Notes: a model not told the origin generated them from the sequence alone. A stretch of 64,000 nucleotides of DNA from Pantoea cypripedii (GCF_011395035.1 NZ_CP024770.1:186001-250000), one strand, 5' to 3'; positions 1-8,618 are shown, counted from the first letter of the stretch. Made by a program: numbers and translations.

Positions 1-168
1 AGGCTGGTCATCGTAGATAACGGTTGCGGTCAGCCTTCAGCCCACGGGCAAGCGGGCTTTGGTCTGACGGGCATGCGTGAGCGTGTCGCGGCGCTTGGCG
101 GGACGATCACCCTTTCCTTCACGCAAGGAACACGCATCAGCGTCACCCTGCCACACCAGGGCGGATAA
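1..168 (+). CDS. uhpB: UhpB sensor histidine kinase, C-terminal end (partial)
   Basis: The frame is open from the first base and ends with TAA at 166-168, giving the last 55 residues of a histidine kinase. It shows an ATP-binding G1 box (DNGCG) and G2 box (GFGLTGMRERV), then ALGGTI and a short beta-strand tail, the ending typical of UhpB (NarX/DegS-type HATPase). UhpB with UhpC senses external glucose-6-phosphate and phosphorylates UhpA. The stop lies 8 bp before uhpC, so the two are co-transcribed and probably translationally coupled. The 5' part lies outside the window. The identification rests on this short tail plus uhpC next door. Confidence 0.88.
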   Translation, partial: RLVIVDNGCGQPSAHGQAGFGLTGMRERVAALGGTITLSFTQGTRISVTLPHQGG

Positions 169-176
169 GGAGCAGT

Positions 177-1484
177 ATGTTTGATTTTACCCGTGGGCAG
201 TCAGCGCTGGATCGCCGCTATCATTACTGGCGATGCCGTATCCTTGCCAATATCTGGCTGGGGTATGCGGTTTTTTGCTTTACCCGCAAAAGTTTTAACG
301 TCGCCGCACCGGAAATCCTCGCCAGCGGCGTGCTGACGCGCACCGACCTCGGCCTGCTGGCCACGTTGTTCTACTTCACCTATGGTCTGTCAAAATTTTG
401 CTCCGGCATTATCAGTGACCACTGCAGCGCGCGCTATTTTATGGGGCTTGGGCTTATCGCCACCGGCATGGTGAATATTCTGTTAGGGTTTTCCACAGCG
501 TTATGGGTGTTTGTCCTGCTGTGGATGATGAATGCGTTTTTCCAGGGCTGGGGTTCTCCGGCCTGCGCGCGTTTGCTGACCGCATGGTATTCCCGCACCG
601 AGCGCGGAGGCTGGTGGGCGCTGTGGAATACGGCGCATAACGTCGGCGGTGCGCTGGTGCCGATCATCGGCGGCGCCGTGGCGCTGCTCTACGGATGGCG
701 GACCGGCATGATGATGGCCGGTGGCCTGGCGATCTTTACCGGTTGTTTGCTGTGCTGGCGTCTGCGCGACCGTCCGCAAACCATAGGCTTGCCCGCTGTG
801 GGCGAGTGGCGCCAGGATGCACTGGAAGTGGCCCAGCAGCAGGAAGGCGTCGGACTCACCCACCGGCAAATCCTGTACAAATATGTGTGGGCAAATCCCT
901 ACATCTGGCTGCTGTCACTCTGCTATGTGCTGGTGTACTTCGTTCGGGCCGCGATCAATGACTGGGGCAATCTGTTTATGGCGGAGACGCTGCAGGCAGA
1001 TATTGTCACCGCCAATTCTGCCGTCACCCTGTTCGAGCTGGGTGGATTTTGCGGTGCGCTGGTGGCGGGCTGGGGGTCGGATAAACTGTTCAACGGGAAC
1101 CGCGGCCCTATGAACCTGATCTTCGCTGCCGGGATTATGCTCTCTGTCGGCTCGCTGTGGCTGATGCCGATTGCCAGCTACACCATGCAGGCGGCCTGTT
1201 TCTTCATTACCGGCTTTTTCGTTTTCGGCCCGCAGATGCTGATTGGTATGGCCGCGGTGGAATGTTCACATAAAGCCGTGGCAGGTGCGGCCACCGGATT
1301 TGTCGGGTTGTTTGCCTACCTGGGTGCATCACTTTCTGGCTGGCCACTGGCAAGGATCATTGATATCTGGCACTGGAGCGGCTTCTTTATCGTTATTACC
1401 CTTGCCGCCGGTATATCCGCCCTGCTCTTGCTGCCGTTTCTTCATGCTCAGACGCCGCGTGAGAGCGATTCTCAACCTCAATAG
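177..1484 (+). CDS. uhpC: UhpC membrane sensor for hexose phosphate
   Basis: A 435-residue major-facilitator protein of the organophosphate:Pi antiporter family, close to the usual UhpC length (about 440). It has twelve hydrophobic segments and the conserved FTRKSFNVAAPE stretch near residue 40, the counterpart of UhpT's YLIRKNFN. The family-typical FGPQMLIGMAAVE is near residue 355. UhpC binds glucose-6-phosphate in the inner membrane and signals through UhpB rather than acting mainly as a transporter. The start is ATG after an AAGGAG ribosome site. Unlike in E. coli, uhpT does not follow directly: a 2.2-kb stretch carrying an effector-like gene intervenes. Confidence 0.95.
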   Translation: MFDFTRGQSALDRRYHYWRCRILANIWLGYAVFCFTRKSFNVAAPEILASGVLTRTDLGLLATLFYFTYGLSKFCSGIISDHCSARYFMGLGLIATGMVNILLGFSTALWVFVLLWMMNAFFQGWGSPACARLLTAWYSRTERGGWWALWNTAHNVGGALVPIIGGAVALLYGWRTGMMMAGGLAIFTGCLLCWRLRDRPQTIGLPAVGEWRQDALEVAQQQEGVGLTHRQILYKYVWANPYIWLLSLCYVLVYFVRAAINDWGNLFMAETLQADIVTANSAVTLFELGGFCGALVAGWGSDKLFNGNRGPMNLIFAAGIMLSVGSLWLMPIASYTMQAACFFITGFFVFGPQMLIGMAAVECSHKAVAGAATGFVGLFAYLGASLSGWPLARIIDIWHWSGFFIVITLAAGISALLLLPFLHAQTPRESDSQPQ

Positions 1485-1829
1485 ATCACTTTCTCATTGG
1501 GTCAGATGATAGATCTGAAAGATTATCTTGCTATGAGCAGGACGGGTAGAAAAAGACAGGAAATAGACTGAGTTAATCAAATTTTGGAGATTTATCTCTG
1601 ATAATTCCCGCCACTTATGATGATGTCTTTATCATTCCCTTTTGATTTAAAAAAATCTTTATTTGTAAAGATAAATAACAAAACTGATATTTGCTTCATA
1701 ACCAGGCAATTGCCATGTTTACATAATTAACATTGCCTATGCTACCTTAGATATCAATGCAGTAGGTAAAAACATATCATCGCCAAAAACGAATATTTAA
1801 TAATTACTTCACAGAATTGACATTTTATT

Positions 1830-2012
1830 ATGTATTCATTGATGGAGAAACTAAACCAAGGTGCAGGAGAGAGATTAAAAAACAATCTTTACAATAGCAT
1901 CAGTTCACCCTCTTATTTTTCACCGATGCCCACTGAAAAACCTGAAGCGATTATGCAGCGCGTAAAAATCTTGCCAGAAAAAATCATTTCCCGCTATTCG
2001 CTGACTTCATAA
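1830..2012 (+). CDS. Possible small ORF, unknown
   Basis: A 60-codon frame in the AT-rich gap between uhpC and the effector-like gene at 2063. The peptide is polar, with SSPSYFSPMPTEKPEAIMQ in the middle and no hydrophobic segment. No clear ribosome site precedes it, and I recognise no family. The rest of 1485-2062 is AT-rich and holds nothing else I can support beyond probable promoter DNA for the 2063 gene. It may be a decayed fragment or chance. Confidence 0.2.
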   Translation: MYSLMEKLNQGAGERLKNNLYNSISSPSYFSPMPTEKPEAIMQRVKILPEKIISRYSLTS

Positions 2013-2062
2013 TAATCCAGTTGTCATTTACTAATTGAACACCAGGCAACACGGAGCACATT

Positions 2063-3472
2063 ATGGCTATCAATTTCGGTCCAGGGACCAGTTACGCAGT
2101 AAGCCCGCTGACGACTCAAGGCAGTGAAAAAGCCAATACGAATAAACCACACGGGATTACGTTGACATCGGCACGTAATTCCCAGGATATACCGGGATCC
2201 AATAGTTCCAGCGCCAGCGGCAGTCATTCTGGCGAGTTTAAATTGAATATCGAGGGGAACAGCTCCAGCGATAGCGGTATTGGAATGACCCCCAGAACGG
2301 TGATGCGAGCAGTCACAAAATTTAATCATGAGAAGACTCAAGCGGAAATTGCGAAGCAAAAACGAGAAAGTGAATTTATGAATACGTCATCGTCATCTGC
2401 CTCTGACGAAACAGAATCCACGCCGGAAATCGAAGAGCCAAGATTAAAATTTAATTCTGAGCAACTTGAGCATGCAGCTGCTGAGCTAACTAAAAAAATA
2501 ACCGAGTTAAAGAAAAAAGCTGAACGGATCAAAACCTACGAGCAATACGCCAAAACCTTTGCAACTCTTACTGATTTGGCGACCACCGTTGTTCTGGTAG
2601 GCATTGCAGGAACGGCGACGGGAGTTACAGCAATCCCCTTGATTATTAAATGTATTAACCTGGAAAAAGACCTCAGCAATGCCGTGTTGACCCATGAGAA
2701 TAGCAACCGTGTAAACCGGGACTTACCTCCTGTCAAACATGGCACCGATTTCTTTGAGGCACTCGGCCGCACAATCGGTAAGTGGGGTGGGCTATCGGAG
2801 AACAACGCAGTGTATAAGGGAAAATATTTTGCCAAATGTGTGAATGGCGCTTTGGATGCGGCGGCGACGGCTTCTACCATTTATACACCTGTCCTCAGCG
2901 GCGCATTGAAAAATATCAACTGGTATACATCCATAGGAAGAGTCATGGTTAACTGGTTAATCAGTACGGTCATCGCAAAAGGAGACGCAAAAAAAGAAGA
3001 AGCCAAACACATGGAAGATGTTCTGAAGGTTGTCGTTAAGCATCAGGAAATCATTCGCGACATTAAAAATGCCGAAACCGAACAGAACCATGCAGAGACG
3101 GTGGAAAAACTTGACGAGGCGAACAGGGTGCTTGGAGAAACGCAAATTGTTGTTGAGAAGAAGACCATAACGATTACCGAACTCATCAGCGAGTTAACAG
3201 AAAAAGAAAAAGACCTTGCTGAAAGTCAGACCCAATATAAAACCAGTGAACAGCTGTTAGCCGATGCTATGGACAAAATTGAGGACCTGGAGAAGTTTTC
3301 TGCAAATCTGGCAATACAATTGGCAAATAACAGGGAGCAGCTCATGCAGGCACAGGCTGATAATATCAGTCTCCAGAAAGAGGTCACCAGCGCTAACAAG
3401 TTTATTTACAGCTACAATCCATCACCCGAAACTAATCTTAGACAACGACCGCGACGTAATTCGATGCACTAA
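2063..3472 (+). CDS. Coiled-coil membrane-active protein, putative T3SS effector
   Basis: 469 residues, no recognised family. Residues 1-110 are Ser/Thr/Asn-rich and disordered-looking, typical of type III secretion signals. A charged helix (about 125-165) leads into a hydrophobic stretch (about 170-200, TVVLVGIAGTATGVTAIPLI) that could enter a membrane. Long heptad-rich helices follow (about 310-450), and the tail is basic (RQRPRRNS). A hydrophobic hairpin plus coiled coil is common among effectors that insert into host membranes. No Sec signal peptide is visible. The gene is more AT-rich than the flanking uhpC and uhpT, which points to acquisition. The effector role is inferred from composition and from the T3SS genes in the same window. 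Confidence 0.6.
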   Translation: MAINFGPGTSYAVSPLTTQGSEKANTNKPHGITLTSARNSQDIPGSNSSSASGSHSGEFKLNIEGNSSSDSGIGMTPRTVMRAVTKFNHEKTQAEIAKQKRESEFMNTSSSSASDETESTPEIEEPRLKFNSEQLEHAAAELTKKITELKKKAERIKTYEQYAKTFATLTDLATTVVLVGIAGTATGVTAIPLIIKCINLEKDLSNAVLTHENSNRVNRDLPPVKHGTDFFEALGRTIGKWGGLSENNAVYKGKYFAKCVNGALDAAATASTIYTPVLSGALKNINWYTSIGRVMVNWLISTVIAKGDAKKEEAKHMEDVLKVVVKHQEIIRDIKNAETEQNHAETVEKLDEANRVLGETQIVVEKKTITITELISELTEKEKDLAESQTQYKTSEQLLADAMDKIEDLEKFSANLAIQLANNREQLMQAQADNISLQKEVTSANKFIYSYNPSPETNLRQRPRRNSMH

Positions 3473-3695
3473 GACTCAGGCAATCCCGATAAAATTGGCT
3501 GAGCGTGCCAGCGGAGATGTTATTCTGCTGATGCTCGGCCACTACGCAATGTGATACATCTCAACTTTTTAAGCCATAAGTAGCAAATCTAAGAAATTTT
3601 CCAGGTTGCAATGCGAGGCTGTCTCAGGGTGGTTGCCCTCCTGCCTTTTTACACTGTCTGCCATTGATCAGACATTACAAAATCAGGAGATATCC
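3473..3695 (+). promoter_or_regulatory. uhpT upstream region
   Basis: A 223-bp non-coding stretch between the inserted gene and uhpT. In relatives, uhpT has its own UhpA-dependent promoter directly upstream, so the control site should lie here. CAGG-containing half-sites occur at about 3601-3640 (TTCCAGGTTGC and TCTCAGGGTGG). I cannot define the UhpA site exactly. A strong ribosome site (CAGGAG) precedes the ATG at 3696. Confidence 0.4.
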
Positions 3696-5087
3696 ATGCT
3701 GGCCTTTCTTCAACAGGTGCGTAAGCCACCGCTGAACCTGCCGCTCGATGTGCGGCGGAAGATGTGGTTCAAGCCCTTTATGCAGTCCTATCTGGTGGTG
3801 TTTATCGGCTACATGACCATGTATCTGATCCGCAAAAACTTCAACATTGCCCAGAACGACATGATATCAACCTATGGGCTGAGCATGACGCAGCTGGGGA
3901 TGATTGGCCTGGGCTTTTCCATCACCTACGGCGTCGGCAAAACCCTGCTCTCCTATTATGCCGATGGCAAAAATACCAAGCAGTTCCTGCCCCTGATGCT
4001 GATTCTGTCGGCAATTTGTATGCTCGGCTTCAGTGCCAGTATGGGTACCGGTTCCGTCAGCCTGTTTCTGATGATCGCCTTCTACGCGCTGAGCGGTTTT
4101 TTCCAGAGTACCGGTGGCTCCTGCAGCTACTCCACCATCACCAAGTGGACACCCCGCCGCAAACGCGGCACTTACCTTGGCATGTGGAATATCTCCCATA
4201 ATCTCGGTGGCGCAGGTGCGGCAGGCGTGGCGCTATTTGGCGCTAATTTTCTGTTTAATGGTCATGTGATTGGCATGTTCATTTTCCCCTCGATCATCGC
4301 GCTGGTGGTGGGCTTTATCGGCCTGCGTTATGGCAGCGATTCGCCGGAATCCTATGGGCTGGGTAAAGCCGAGGAACTGTTTGGCGAGGAAGTCAGCGAA
4401 GAGGACAAAATCGCCGAAGATGATTCGATGACCAAATGGCAGATCTTCGTCACATACGTGCTGAAAAATAAAGTGATTTGGCTGCTGTGCTTCGCCAACA
4501 TCTTCCTGTATGTGGTGCGTATCGGCATCGACCAGTGGTCAACCGTCTATGCCTACCAGGAACTGAAACTGTCGAAAGAAGTCGCCATCCAGGGCTTTAC
4601 CTTGTTTGAAGCCGGGGCGCTGGTCGGCACCCTGTTATGGGGCTGGCTGTCAGATCTGGCGAATGGACGTCGCGGGCTGGTTGCCTGTATCGCGCTGGCG
4701 TTGATTATCGCCACGCTGGGTATTTATCAGCACGCCACCAATGAGTTTGTCTATCTGGCTTCCCTGTTCGCGCTCGGTTTCCTGGTGTTTGGCCCGCAGT
4801 TGCTGATTGGCGTGGCGGCGGTTGGCTTCGTGCCGAAAAAAGCCATCGGTTCCGCCGACGGTATTAAAGGCACCTTTGCCTATCTGATCGGTGACAGCTT
4901 TGCCAAACTGGGGCTGGGTATGATCGCCGATGGCACCCCGGTATTTGGTCTGACTGGCTGGGCGGGCACCTTCGCCGCGCTGGATGCCGCCGCCATTGCG
5001 TGTATCCTGCTGATGGCGATGGTGGCGGTGCTGGAGGAGCGCAAAATCCGCCGTGAGAAACGCCTGCAACAGGTGAACGCTGCCTGA
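3696..5087 (+). CDS. uhpT: UhpT hexose-6-phosphate:phosphate antiporter
   Basis: 463 residues from the ATG at 3696, exactly the E. coli UhpT length. An upstream in-frame start at 3606 would add 30 unrelated residues and lacks a ribosome site, whereas ATG 3696 follows CAGGAGATATCC. It exchanges external sugar phosphates for internal phosphate across the inner membrane. The substrate-binding Arg46 is visible in MYLIRKNFN, and the second family arginine fits VVRIGIDQWS. Twelve membrane segments and a basic C-terminus (KIRREKRLQQ) match the family. Expression should depend on UhpA. Confidence 0.96.
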   Translation: MLAFLQQVRKPPLNLPLDVRRKMWFKPFMQSYLVVFIGYMTMYLIRKNFNIAQNDMISTYGLSMTQLGMIGLGFSITYGVGKTLLSYYADGKNTKQFLPLMLILSAICMLGFSASMGTGSVSLFLMIAFYALSGFFQSTGGSCSYSTITKWTPRRKRGTYLGMWNISHNLGGAGAAGVALFGANFLFNGHVIGMFIFPSIIALVVGFIGLRYGSDSPESYGLGKAEELFGEEVSEEDKIAEDDSMTKWQIFVTYVLKNKVIWLLCFANIFLYVVRIGIDQWSTVYAYQELKLSKEVAIQGFTLFEAGALVGTLLWGWLSDLANGRRGLVACIALALIIATLGIYQHATNEFVYLASLFALGFLVFGPQLLIGVAAVGFVPKKAIGSADGIKGTFAYLIGDSFAKLGLGMIADGTPVFGLTGWAGTFAALDAAAIACILLMAMVAVLEERKIRREKRLQQVNAA

Positions 5088-5095
5088 TGATACAA

Positions 5096-5130
5096 TCAGG
5101 CGCGGATCAACGGATCATGCGCCTGAATCC
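5096..5130 (+). terminator. Hairpin after uhpT
   Basis: An inverted repeat, TCAGGCGC / GCGCCTGA, at 5096-5103 and 5119-5126 is followed by a short T-containing run. It lies 9 bp after the uhpT stop and before the effector promoter at 5140, consistent with separating the two transcription units. Confidence 0.6.
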
Positions 5131-5139
5131 CTTTGTCAT

Positions 5140-5195
5140 AATCTGAAAGTAACTGTCTAAATCCGAAAGAACGTCGGCATAGCGCTGAGTACGAT
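5140..5195 (+). promoter_or_regulatory. Paired 20-bp-spaced repeats and -10 element, effector promoter
   Basis: Copy 1 (AATCTGAAAGTAAC, 5140-5153) and copy 2 (AATCCGAAAGAAC, 5160-5172) start exactly 20 bp apart. A TACGAT -10-like hexamer lies 17 bp beyond copy 2 (5190-5195). The same copy-2 sequence and spacing recur before the paralogous gene at 6752. Copy 2 overlaps the -35 position, as expected for activation by a dimeric response regulator. The regulator is not identified; the SsrA-type phosphorelay is an obvious candidate. Confidence 0.6.
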
Positions 5196-5228
5196 GCTTG
5201 CCAACATTCAAAACTTCAGGATTAGCAG

Positions 5229-6632
5229 ATGACCTTAAAGATATCCCCTATTCAAATCCCCCCCACCACCCGATTCGCTGATGCTAAACCCGAAAACATG
5301 GGTGATGAGCCGCATCAGCAGATAGAAAAGTTATTAACGCCACAGACGCACCGGGATGGTTTAGCTGAACAGGGTTTCAGCCTCGGGAAAATGTCCGATC
5401 AACTCGGGAATATTCTTTATCAGGACACCCATGATCTGGAAACCGGCCTCGGTACCTTTTTACAAGAGGAAAAAAAAGGGTATCTCACTTTAGTCTCTGT
5501 GGATGAAAAAGATCATCTTTCTTCTGCAGTAACCATAAAAACAGAAAAGAACGGTGAAATAACGTTTAAGCAATCCACCCTGAACCCGGGCGGGGTACTT
5601 TCTGAAACCAGGACGGGCAGTTTAAATAATGCGACTGATAAGCACGATTTACTGCGGACACTAAGTTCAGACCGCTTTGAAGTTCTGTCAGAAGTAAAAA
5701 CAGATTTCCAGCATGTAGATAATGACATTCAGCCAGGATCCACTGAGCACCCAGCTGTCAGCCCGAAAAAATCCATTCTCAAACGTCAGCAGACGGGCGC
5801 AGAACAGCCTTCTCACGCCTCTGAAAAAGTGAAAAAAACCGTCGGATTTTCACCTGATACAGTCACGTTTTCAGAGACAGGGACAGATCGCCCCTATGTT
5901 TGCATCGAGAGAAAAGATCAAAAAGTCGTGGGCGCGATAAATACAAAAAATGAGAACATGACTTTTGACAATTGTGAGATTTTTCATAAATCAGGTGCCA
6001 ATGAAAAAAAACCGGTGCTGAAAACAGACAGCGGTGATTTAAATGTAAGAAACGACAGCTTTGTTCTTGGTAACCTCGCGAGTTCAACCGGAAATATTAC
6101 TATTGATAATGCCAGGACCAGCAAACACATCATCAACCTCAGTGGCAAGACCCAGCTGCATAACATGAGTCTCTGTTCAGGCACCCTATATACTGATACA
6201 GGAAAAATAGAAGTCAGCTTATCCAGCGCGGGCGGAATAATTAATAAACATGGTGAGACTTTACTCAGTATGGCTACCATCAGAAATAATGTTGATGCCG
6301 GCACAGGTACACTTGCCATCCATTCCTCGGTCATCCATAAAGATGTCAATTCAGGCAGCTGTGCATTTGCTATCAGTTCATCCAAAGTCAAAGGCACACT
6401 TACGGCGCAAAGTGACAATCTGAGGATAGGAAATAAATGTGAAATCAATAATCTGGTTATTAAGAAAGAAGACCCATCTGGCGAATCTTCTGTTCAAAAC
6501 ATCACCCTGGGTGCCGGTACCACGCTGAACACAATTGCATTTGATGCCGACGTTTGCTTTTTAACGCTGGAAAAAAACGCATCCTATACCGGCCCCCTTA
6601 TACCTGGTCTGGAGATTACCAGGGTTCCCTAA
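5229..6632 (+). CDS. Putative T3SS effector with beta-solenoid C-terminus
   Basis: 467 residues, no recognised enzyme family. Residues 1-35 are polar with no Sec signal. Residues about 40-130 form a domain shared with the proteins at 6752 and 28041 (key pattern LETGLGTFL...YLTLVSVDEKDHLSSAVTI). Residues about 225-465 are short beta-rich repeats with regularly spaced Asn/Asp/Ser (TFDNCEIF, LNVRNDSFV, ITIDNARTS), suggesting a right-handed beta-helix. The gene is AT-rich, sits just after uhpT and is transcribed from a promoter resembling that of its neighbour. The effector role is inferred from its homology to a gene inside the ssa operon and from its promoter. Confidence 0.6.
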   Translation: MTLKISPIQIPPTTRFADAKPENMGDEPHQQIEKLLTPQTHRDGLAEQGFSLGKMSDQLGNILYQDTHDLETGLGTFLQEEKKGYLTLVSVDEKDHLSSAVTIKTEKNGEITFKQSTLNPGGVLSETRTGSLNNATDKHDLLRTLSSDRFEVLSEVKTDFQHVDNDIQPGSTEHPAVSPKKSILKRQQTGAEQPSHASEKVKKTVGFSPDTVTFSETGTDRPYVCIERKDQKVVGAINTKNENMTFDNCEIFHKSGANEKKPVLKTDSGDLNVRNDSFVLGNLASSTGNITIDNARTSKHIINLSGKTQLHNMSLCSGTLYTDTGKIEVSLSSAGGIINKHGETLLSMATIRNNVDAGTGTLAIHSSVIHKDVNSGSCAFAISSSKVKGTLTAQSDNLRIGNKCEINNLVIKKEDPSGESSVQNITLGAGTTLNTIAFDADVCFLTLEKNASYTGPLIPGLEITRVP

Positions 6633-6660
6633 ACCAGCTGGTTACAGAAAATATTGTCTC

Positions 6661-6717
6661 ATTTCCGATAACAGGTGCCGAAATCCGAAAGAACGCCTGA
6701 TGAGAAATGAATACGAT
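6661..6717 (+). promoter_or_regulatory. Paired 20-bp-spaced repeats and -10 element, second effector promoter
   Basis: Copy 1 (ATTTCCGATAAC, 6661-6672) and copy 2 (AAATCCGAAAGAAC, 6681-6694) start 20 bp apart. TACGAT at 6712-6717 follows copy 2 by 17 bp. The geometry is identical to the promoter at 5140-5195, although the surrounding bases differ. Confidence 0.6.
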
Positions 6718-6751
6718 AGACACAACCTATTAAGTTCATAAGGATTTTTTT

Positions 6752-8107
6752 ATGTCAGTTAATTTACCTGTATCACAGGCTACCACTTCTCCTTCTTCTT
6801 ACTCTAACCCGGTTGACACCGCCAGTAAGACTGAGAACCCACATGATCTGATGCGTGACATCATGGGTGTGGGTACAAATGTGAATCGAAGTCAATTATC
6901 AGAAATGGGTTTCAATATTAGGGTTATGCCTGAGGAACTCGATATGTTAATCAACAACGCAGAGGTTAGCAATCTCGAAGCCGAACTGTCCGCTTATATG
7001 GAAAAGAATGGTATTAACTCCCTCACCTTTATCAATCTGGATGATGACGGTAATATTTCCTCGGTCGTTACGGTCACCAGCGGAAAAAATAGCGAAATTA
7101 ATTACCAACACTCCTCACTGGATTTTGGTGTCTTGTCCACTCCCACCACCGGCTGTTTGCATAAAGCGGGAGAGGATGATTTATTCCTTGCTCTCCTGCG
7201 TTCGGCAAAACCGGGCATACTGAGCAAGGCCGGGGAGGAAGATCATATACCACAAGATACGCCATCGTCTTTCAGCCTCACCAGACAGGAGACGGGGACT
7301 TATTCTTATACCGCGGACAAGCTGACAGGAAACAGGGAACGCCCAAACCCTGAAAACGTTGCTCATTCCACTCAAACAAATGCCCCACAGCAGACTCGGC
7401 ATAAGCCAAAAGTCAATAATTCTGACAGCTCCTCGTCCAGAACCACACACAAAGGCACCCACGACGCGGCTAAAACCAGACAGACCCACAGACAGCAAGC
7501 CGGATTTAAAACTAGTTCATCCGAAAATGTAAACAGGACACCACACAGCCTCAGGGAGAGCCTGAAATTTAAAGTTAAAGCCGAAGGAAATACAGTTATT
7601 CAGAAACTCCATATTGGAAATGTGATTAACAACACGTTGAATTTCTCAGATGCTCAGATTAACAAGGGTTCTGTTTACAACATAAACCAGACTGTCACCC
7701 AAGACAGGGATGGAAACCTGACAACTTCCCAAACCATAAATGGTAAATCCGATGAGGGGCTGAATACAAGCAAACCAAGTAAAACGCGTCCCAGCACAGT
7801 AGAAAATGATACCGCCAAGGCTAAAATAGATATAAAGATCGGTGGAAACACCAGGGTGGGCAACCTTAAGTTTGATCCAAAATCTGACGTCACGATCGAG
7901 ATGGGTGAGAATTCTTCTATTAGTCACGAATTACATGAAGGTGTGAAATTTCGACAGTCTTCGAAACCTGACGTATACGAATTTGATACACCGGAAGGCC
8001 CCGTTCAACACACAATCGGAGATAACATTACAAACGAAATAGGACCCATTTTTGGCAACGGAAGCGATGTTGTGATGGGCAAAGTCACGCAAAAATTAAG
8101 TTCATAA
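6752..8107 (+). CDS. Putative T3SS effector, shared-domain family
   Basis: 451 residues, unrecognised function. The N-terminus is Ser/Thr/Pro-rich. Residues about 45-137 (LEAELSAYMEKNGINS, then LTFINLDDDGNISSVVTV) match the domain in the genes at 5229 and 28041. Residues about 160-270 are a polar, Lys/His/Ser-rich linker (THKGTHDAAKTRQTHRQQ). The C-terminal 180 residues are beta-rich (VIQKLHIGNVINNTLNF). There is no signal peptide or membrane segment. It follows the 5229 gene on the same strand with its own promoter, and a strong terminator follows. Probably a duplicate of its neighbour that has diverged in the C-terminal module. Confidence 0.6.
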   Translation: MSVNLPVSQATTSPSSYSNPVDTASKTENPHDLMRDIMGVGTNVNRSQLSEMGFNIRVMPEELDMLINNAEVSNLEAELSAYMEKNGINSLTFINLDDDGNISSVVTVTSGKNSEINYQHSSLDFGVLSTPTTGCLHKAGEDDLFLALLRSAKPGILSKAGEEDHIPQDTPSSFSLTRQETGTYSYTADKLTGNRERPNPENVAHSTQTNAPQQTRHKPKVNNSDSSSSRTTHKGTHDAAKTRQTHRQQAGFKTSSSENVNRTPHSLRESLKFKVKAEGNTVIQKLHIGNVINNTLNFSDAQINKGSVYNINQTVTQDRDGNLTTSQTINGKSDEGLNTSKPSKTRPSTVENDTAKAKIDIKIGGNTRVGNLKFDPKSDVTIEMGENSSISHELHEGVKFRQSSKPDVYEFDTPEGPVQHTIGDNITNEIGPIFGNGSDVVMGKVTQKLSS

Positions 8108-8120
8108 TTCAATAGGATAG

Positions 8121-8172
8121 AAGCACGGATGACGAAAACCGACTCCGTGCTTTCTCTGAATCCTTTTTTTCC
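8121..8172 (+). terminator. Rho-independent terminator after effector gene
   Basis: A perfect 9-bp stem, AAGCACGGA / TCCGTGCTT (8121-8129, 8144-8152), is followed within 15 bp by a run of seven or more T. It ends the effector unit before the peptide-export operon. Confidence 0.75.
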
Positions 8173-8351
8173 ACACCCGCCACAGGGATTACCTCAGCGT
8201 AATAATTATTTAATTACTCTGATAGTACTCTGAACTCATCTCTTTATTCGTTGTGGCACCCGCTTGTTTCCATTGAAATATCCCCCGTGATGCCAACCCT
8301 CTGGACGTACATCACATTTGCTATTTTTTTAATATTAATGGGGAAATATCC

Positions 8352-8561
8352 ATGTATAGCGTGTTATCACAACTGCAAGCGCAGGAAATTACCGGCGGCA
8401 ATGATCTGATTTATAAATGCTGGGACAGCCGCGGTAATGAGTACTGGTCATCCATTCCTAACTCAGAAGGTTGCCTGAACAGCCAGACGGGGCAGATGGA
8501 GTACGGCACCTCAGGACAGCCGAAAAAAGGAGAAGGCAGCCCCGGTAACCGCGGTAAATAA
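8352..8561 (+). CDS. Double-glycine leader peptide precursor (microcin-like)
   Basis: 69 residues. The first 16 (MYSVLSQLQAQEITGG) match a double-glycine leader: L at -12, S at -11, I at -4 and GG at -2/-1. Cleavage by the C39 peptidase encoded downstream would release a 53-residue peptide starting NDLIYKCWDSRG. The mature part has two Cys (in YKCWD and EGCLN) that could form a disulfide, several aromatic residues, and a Gly/Pro/Lys-rich tail. The segment IYKCWDSRGNEYW resembles the short aromatic motif of DUF4124-type proteins. Activity is unknown: bacteriocin or signalling peptide are both possible. No radical-SAM or other RiPP modifying enzyme is adjacent. Confidence 0.7.
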   Translation: MYSVLSQLQAQEITGGNDLIYKCWDSRGNEYWSSIPNSEGCLNSQTGQMEYGTSGQPKKGEGSPGNRGK

Positions 8562-8566
8562 CCTGC

Positions 8567-8597
8567 AGGCCGACGGCGGATTGTCGTCGGCCTTTTA
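8567..8597 (+). terminator. Terminator between peptide gene and export genes
   Basis: The stem AGGCCGAC / GTCGGCCT (8567-8574, 8586-8593) followed by TTTATC begins 6 bp after the precursor stop. Partial termination here would give much more precursor mRNA than exporter mRNA, a common arrangement in bacteriocin operons. Confidence 0.75.
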
Positions 8598-8618
8598 TCA
8601 TGGCAACAGAAGGCAGCT

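Noticed and set aside
8352..8561. XYE/triceptide-type radical-SAM RiPP precursor
   Set aside because: The aromatic core and GG leader recalled these peptides, but no radical-SAM/SPASM gene is present in the operon.
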